Shown: positions 59,206 through 64,000 of the stretch, one piece after another
Position numbering within the stretch: the first letter of the stretch is position 1
How the letters are laid out: every line of letters starts with the position of its first letter
Origin: Holacanthus passer
Lineage: Eukaryota; Chordata; Actinopteri; Pomacanthidae
Length of the DNA stretch: 64,000 nucleotides
Reading direction: 5' to 3'
Assembly (NCBI GenBank): GCA_025331565.1
Contig: JAFREQ010000041.1
Coordinates: 1 to 64,000 of the forward strand
Notes under the pieces: generated by a model
Told to the model about the DNA's origin: nothing
Database searches by the model: none
The model's input: the letters and a program-made list of their open reading frames with translations, nothing else
Made by a program: the position numbers and the translations under genes

Positions 59206-62059
59206 TTGTAAACAAACTTTCTATCCCCAGTGGATATTGAGCAGCTCCTGTCTACTGGTTTTATCCCGGCTGTTGAGGTCAAAGATACCTGGCCGGAGCA
59301 CATTCCTAAACCGTGAGGATGACGACGTCTTTATAATGGTGGTCAGTTTGTTTCCCTGCTTTTTGTCAGGCTGCACGTAACGTTGATGTCAGCTTATCTC
59401 GGGCCGTTTGATAAGCAGCATCGTGAGGGTGGCGGGGCTGTGAAGTGTCACGGTAACAAGCCCTGACAACTGCTGAAAGGCCTCCCAGACGCTGCAGGTT
59501 TCACGCCACAGATGAATGACAGGCGCTGAGGCTAAGCTTCTTGCAGCCTGGAACTTTTGAATCTAACTGCCGTGCTGGTAGAACTGTTTATGTGGAGAAA
59601 AACAGCCTCAGGAGTTGAAGTTGGACTCCAGCCAGTTATGTTGTCCCATCTAAATGAGGTATTAAAGTTCCTCTCTGATTAAACCCCTAAAAACTCATCT
59701 CTGTTCATCAAAATGACATGTATATTTCATTTCCATGGAAAGAATCCCCTCATGCCTTACATTGGTTTGCCATTGGTTTAGTAGTGTGCATGAATCTATG
59801 AATAAGCAAAGGGTCTCCACCTCTATCTCCACCCACCCCACCGCTGCTCGCCTGCAGCTTCGACTCTGCTCATCAACGCACAAACCACATTTAATTCAGC
59901 AGCTTAGCTATCTGACAAACTGTTTTAAGCCACGTTTGCCGTAATGTTCTTTGTCAACACCTCTAAGCCATATAAAATGGCCTGTCAGCATTTGACGTTA
60001 AACATAATGTAACTTGACAGGCTAACGTTGGCTAACATTATCTAGCACACTGCAGATTTGTTGGACACAGTCAACAAACATAACACAACAAAAATAAAAC
60101 TCACCAGTTGACCAACATGTTGGTTCATACTTGCTGTGTCCCCAATATAAATACACGGAACAGCGACGGGCTTTAATAAGAAAGATTTCTCTGGCAGTTT
60201 GGCGCTCGGATTTTCAGATCCTCTAGTGATACATGAAGGTTCCCCATTTCTCCTTTTGCAACTTTGCAGCTAAAGGCAAACACCTCTCCGCCATCACTTT
60301 GTAAAAGTGAAACTTACCTTGCAGAAGCCTATTATATAGCTACACCTGGCATCTCCTCTGATACCGGCTTGTTTCAACGTGGCCCCACCCTGCAAGTTTG
60401 ACGAGATTGGTTCCTCCGGTATGTCTGAATCTGTGTTTCTGAGACACTGAAGTTCCAAGGCAGTGATGCTCAGCCAAGGTGTTGACTGTTTATGTCACTC
60501 ATCATATGTCCTTTAGGGTAGCATAGCAGAAATGAGAATAAATTTGTCCTGTAAACTGATTTAAAGACTTAAGATTCCGCCACTGACTCAAGACACAACT
60601 TGAGTTTTATTGAGTCTGAACAGAGATTGAGGTGCAAAGAAACAAAGGGCAAAGGGCAGCTGAATCATGGTGCAGATGTTTTGCTCTTCCTTACAGGACA
60701 GATTAACAGATCCGTTGCTGTGACATCATTATAAGATATATGACTTCATTATCAGGGAGCACACCCTGGTCACAGTTGATTTCAATATAGCCATCTACTC
60801 CTGGGACTTCAGATTTGTTCAATAACAGTAGTTGCTTTGTCTCCGTCCTATTGTGGAACTAAATGTACCCTCTGAAGGAGTGTGTGGAATTGGTAGCAAA
60901 CTCTGGAGTTTAGTCTGCTTCTCCTCTTTTATCATACAAACTGATCATAAGCTTAGTCGAGCAGACATAGAAAACTGCTCCCAAGGTTGTGTCCAGACTG
61001 GAAAAATTATATGTCATTTGATGCCAAAGAGAGTTTTATGAACTTTTTGAATGGGCCATTAAGTTCATAAATCTCTTCAATAGCATTTTCTGTGTTATTG
61101 TCCCCATCTAAGTGCAGGGACTGATCCAAGTTTCCCTCCAGATCAGCTGTAAATCGATGCGGCGTGATTGATGTGACTCTATATTATTCTGATGCCAGAG
61201 ATGTGACTGTAATCTTGAATAATTCATATGGAACGTCAGAAAGAAATCGTTGAAATGGACTGATCAGCTGGAAGTGTCTCAGTTGACCTAATCGACTAAG
61301 ATAAGCCCATACAGTCTCTGTTCTCCTTCTCTCTTTTACCCTCCAACCAGCCTGTTTTTCTGCTATTCCGAATGCATCTGAAGGTGGCGATTGAGCGATA
61401 GAATGTTAAATTCATGTGACAACAGGACGGGAGAATGAATTTATTGTGCTCCAGTGATTTCCTGTGAAGTTTTCGGGAAGATTTTGATCGTGGCTGCCTC
61501 AATGCCAGTATCTGCTCCTCACACTCCTCATCTCCCTCACTCTTTCTCTCCTCCCTCTGCAGCTTCTCTCCACCAATCCATCCTTAATCTCACTCTCTCA
61601 TTTCCCCTCTATCTGCTCCAAAAAGGGCTGCTTTACAGGCTTCTCTCTGCCAGGTCTTTTTTTTATTATTTCCGTCCCTTCCCAGACGAGTTTCATCCCT
61701 CACATCTCACGTCTTAGGTTTCAGCCGTCTGCTGACTGACTGTTTGCGGAGGTAAAGTCAACCCAAGGAGGAAAGTAATCACATATTGTGTTTGAGGCAG
61801 ACACAGACACAATTCTCTGAGGATTATTGCTGATTCACTACAGTGAAAGACATAACTTTGAGCTCCAAGTGTAGCCACATGCGGCGATCATGGCATCAAG
61901 TCATTGTGGCCAGAATATAAGGTATTTCTACTTTATTAAATTGTAGAGAAAGACCGAAAAGATTATTCAAGTCATGTATAGTAACTTTTTTGAACTGTCT
62001 GAGCACACCCTCCCAAGTCAACACATTCTCACTGCAATCACAGTCCTCTACTGTTAGCC

Positions 62060-62245
62060 ATTGAGCAGCTCTCCTGGTGCAGCTGAAGGTTAAGTGCCTT
62101 GCTCAAGGGCGTCTCAACAATAGCAACAGAGGGAGGCGTTACTTATCCACTGTCATGACACTCTGTGTCCTAGCTGACCCGGTGAGTCAAACCAGCAACC
62201 TTCCTGTCACAAACTCACTTCTCTCTAATCTCGAGGCTACCCATC
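62060..62245. repeat. SINE-like dispersed repeat
   Basis: Contains 'GTTAAGTGCCTTGCTCAAGG', 'CCAGCAACCTTCCTGTCACA' and 'ACTTCTCTCTAATCTCGAGG', which follow the order of a common fish repeat carrying 'GCCTTGCTCAAGGGC...GAACC.GC.ACCTTC.GGTCACAAG...CTCTAACC'. A short GT run (62,251-62,265) follows it. Confidence 0.4.
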
Positions 62246-64000
62246 ATATCGTGTGTGTGTGTGTTTGCATGCTCACTTGTTTAGTCATGATGAATGATGG
62301 TGTTTAACTCTCTGCCTTTCCCCTGTCTTTTTGTGATGAGTCACTCCATGGACACTGAGGATATTACAGAGCAGGTTAAGAAATTGCATTCTATTTCTCA
62401 TACTTGGTATTTTGATGCCCTCGTGTAATTTTTGGGGTATATTGCTCCGTTGTTTGAGGTTAGTTGGCAGTTAATACACTTACAATGCATCTTGACACAT
62501 GAGCACTTCATCATAAATAAAGTTGGCCATGTAGAGACATTGATGCCACTATTTCTTGTCTTTCACTTGTCAACGTTACAATAAGTAGGGATGCACCCTT
62601 CCAACTTTTCCTCTCCCTGTAACAGCTCAGATACCAAGCACCAATCTGATACCACTGCTCTCTTTTTCTAAATTAAAAAAAACAAAGTATATGTATTATG
62701 TAGAACTGCAATCATTTCTTTAAGCCAGGCTTTGCTGGGTCAGTAAAAATGAGATGACTGCTTGTAGAAAATTCAACGTTGCAGAAAACGTTGAATTTTG
62801 TAATGACATCAACACAAATTGTATTTAATGTGGATCAGTCATGCTGTGGCGATTCGCTTAGTAAGGTCAGTGTTGGCACCAATGTTTACCCAGGTTCTGT
62901 TTTTAAGAATTCCTTGATCAAAAGCTTTAACAAGCCTGTTGGTGTGGCACAGTGCTTATATTCTTGTGAATATGCTAACTGGACATTTAAAGCATGACCA
63001 ATATTAAACTTGAATTAAAGCTCTTCCTTTTCGTATCTTAACATTTTTGCTCATTTTAATTTAATGCAATTCTAAAGGGTAATTTTGCCCTACGGCTTGT
63101 GTCCGTCTCTGACCCTGACTGAACAGTAAATAGCTGCTTCCTGGCTCCCCTGCCTCCTTCCATTACTGAGGTCAAATGAAGTAAAAGTGGTATAATGGCT
63201 GATTGGCCTCGCTTCACTGACAGGTTGTGAAAAACGCAGGAAGAGTCGATATGGATCAGGAGGATTACTTAAAACTCTAGCCGAGCTCATTGATCAGATT
63301 GCCACCAACTCAGATCTTGTAGTAAGGACAAGGCTTGTCTGTCTTTTGAGTGGGTGAATTCATCAGCTTATTAATACTTAAGCCTCAGCTGTTATAAGGT
63401 TTATCGATGAGTACAAGTAATGATGCAGCATTACTATTAAGGACTTTTCTCCAGTTGTGAAAAAAGCTAGTTTGCTTTGGCCTTGAGTGAAACCCTGTAG
63501 CTTTGGACAATAATCCAAATATTTATTTCAGACTCTCATGTCTTGTGTGACACTTGACTGGATCTTGCTTGTGTAAATATGCTCCCAGTAAATACTCTGT
63601 AACTGTCCAGAAATATGTGCCAGGATGCTGACGAAATGACTGTTTCAACAGTTGCAGGCTTGACCTGAGGAAGGCCAACTTTCTCTGGCTCCTGTGTCAC
63701 CTCCATCCTAGATCAGAAAGGGAAGGTGTGATACCAGATTAGCAGCACTGTCTCACTGACACTACTGTTCCACTTCTCTCACACAAGCTTCCACCCACCT
63801 GTTAAGGCTGCACACTTGTTTGTATTTTCATATTGCAAGCGTAGTTTCAAGATTGCTAATAATACACTTCCAGCATGTTGGCAGTATTGATGGTAGCTGT
63901 AATTGTCCCAGCAACCGACCAAAAACGAAGGCAAAATAATTCTGCACAAGTCATTTGTTATTGAGTCAAAATGAAAATGTGCTGCTTTTTACTGCTTCCC

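Larger units (their letters stand above)
56295..64000 (+). other. enah: Presumed first intron of enah
   Basis: 7.7 kb without any recognisable coding exon, consistent with the long first intron of ENAH genes. It holds a hAT-type MITE, a CA microsatellite, a SINE-like piece and short CT-rich tracts. The remaining parts (58.4-59.1, 59.2-62.0 and 62.3-64.0 kb) show nothing I can name. Confidence 0.5.

Overview
This window is a piece of a teleost fish nuclear chromosome, probably a percomorph. The genes are interrupted by short GT-AG introns. The predicted proteins match vertebrate families along their full length, and the interspersed repeats are typical of fish (hAT-type MITEs, a Tc1-like transposon, an LTR, retroposon tails ending in TTATC repeats). 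There is no operon structure, CRISPR array, phage or plasmid feature.

Layout. 1-3.6 kb is repeat-rich: a LINE fragment, an LTR-like piece, a 32-bp minisatellite and a nest of MITEs inside one another. 3.9-7.1 kb (+) is rpl7l1, six exons, 247 aa. 8-25 kb (+) is slc5a6, the sodium-dependent multivitamin transporter: possible alternative first exons at 8.3 and 9.1 kb, non-coding exons, then 16 coding exons from 18,005 to 25,071 (643 aa) and a long 3' UTR. 29,798-31,372 is a complete-length Tc1-like transposon with a dead transposase. 36.5-39.5 kb (-) is tcf23, a bHLH gene convergent with slc5a6 (four coding exons, 197 aa). 42.95-47.26 kb (-) is ephx1, microsomal epoxide hydrolase (eight coding exons, 455 aa, all catalytic residues present), with a probable solo LTR in its penultimate intron. 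50.28-51.84 kb (-) is srp9 (three coding exons, 86 aa). A GC-rich promoter and 5' UTR lie at 55.85-56.29 kb (+), ending in a five-base coding exon, ATGAG. This is best read as exon 1 of enah, and the rest of the window would be its first intron.

The gene order combines two blocks that are separate in human: slc5a6-tcf23 (2p23) and ephx1-srp9-enah (1q42). rpl7l1 (human 6p21) lies at the left edge. The genes do not form a shared pathway: ribosome biogenesis, vitamin uptake, transcription control, xenobiotic metabolism, protein targeting and actin regulation.

I found no undescribed biological system. The observations most worth following are the nested MITEs, the near-palindromic CRE-like minisatellite, the two spliced upstream ORFs of slc5a6, a possible di-lysine tail on Ephx1, the solo LTR carrying its own promoter and poly(A) signals, and CTCF-like motifs between gene blocks. 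Exon coordinates were derived by hand from splice consensus and reading frame; every coding exon series sums to an intact reading frame.
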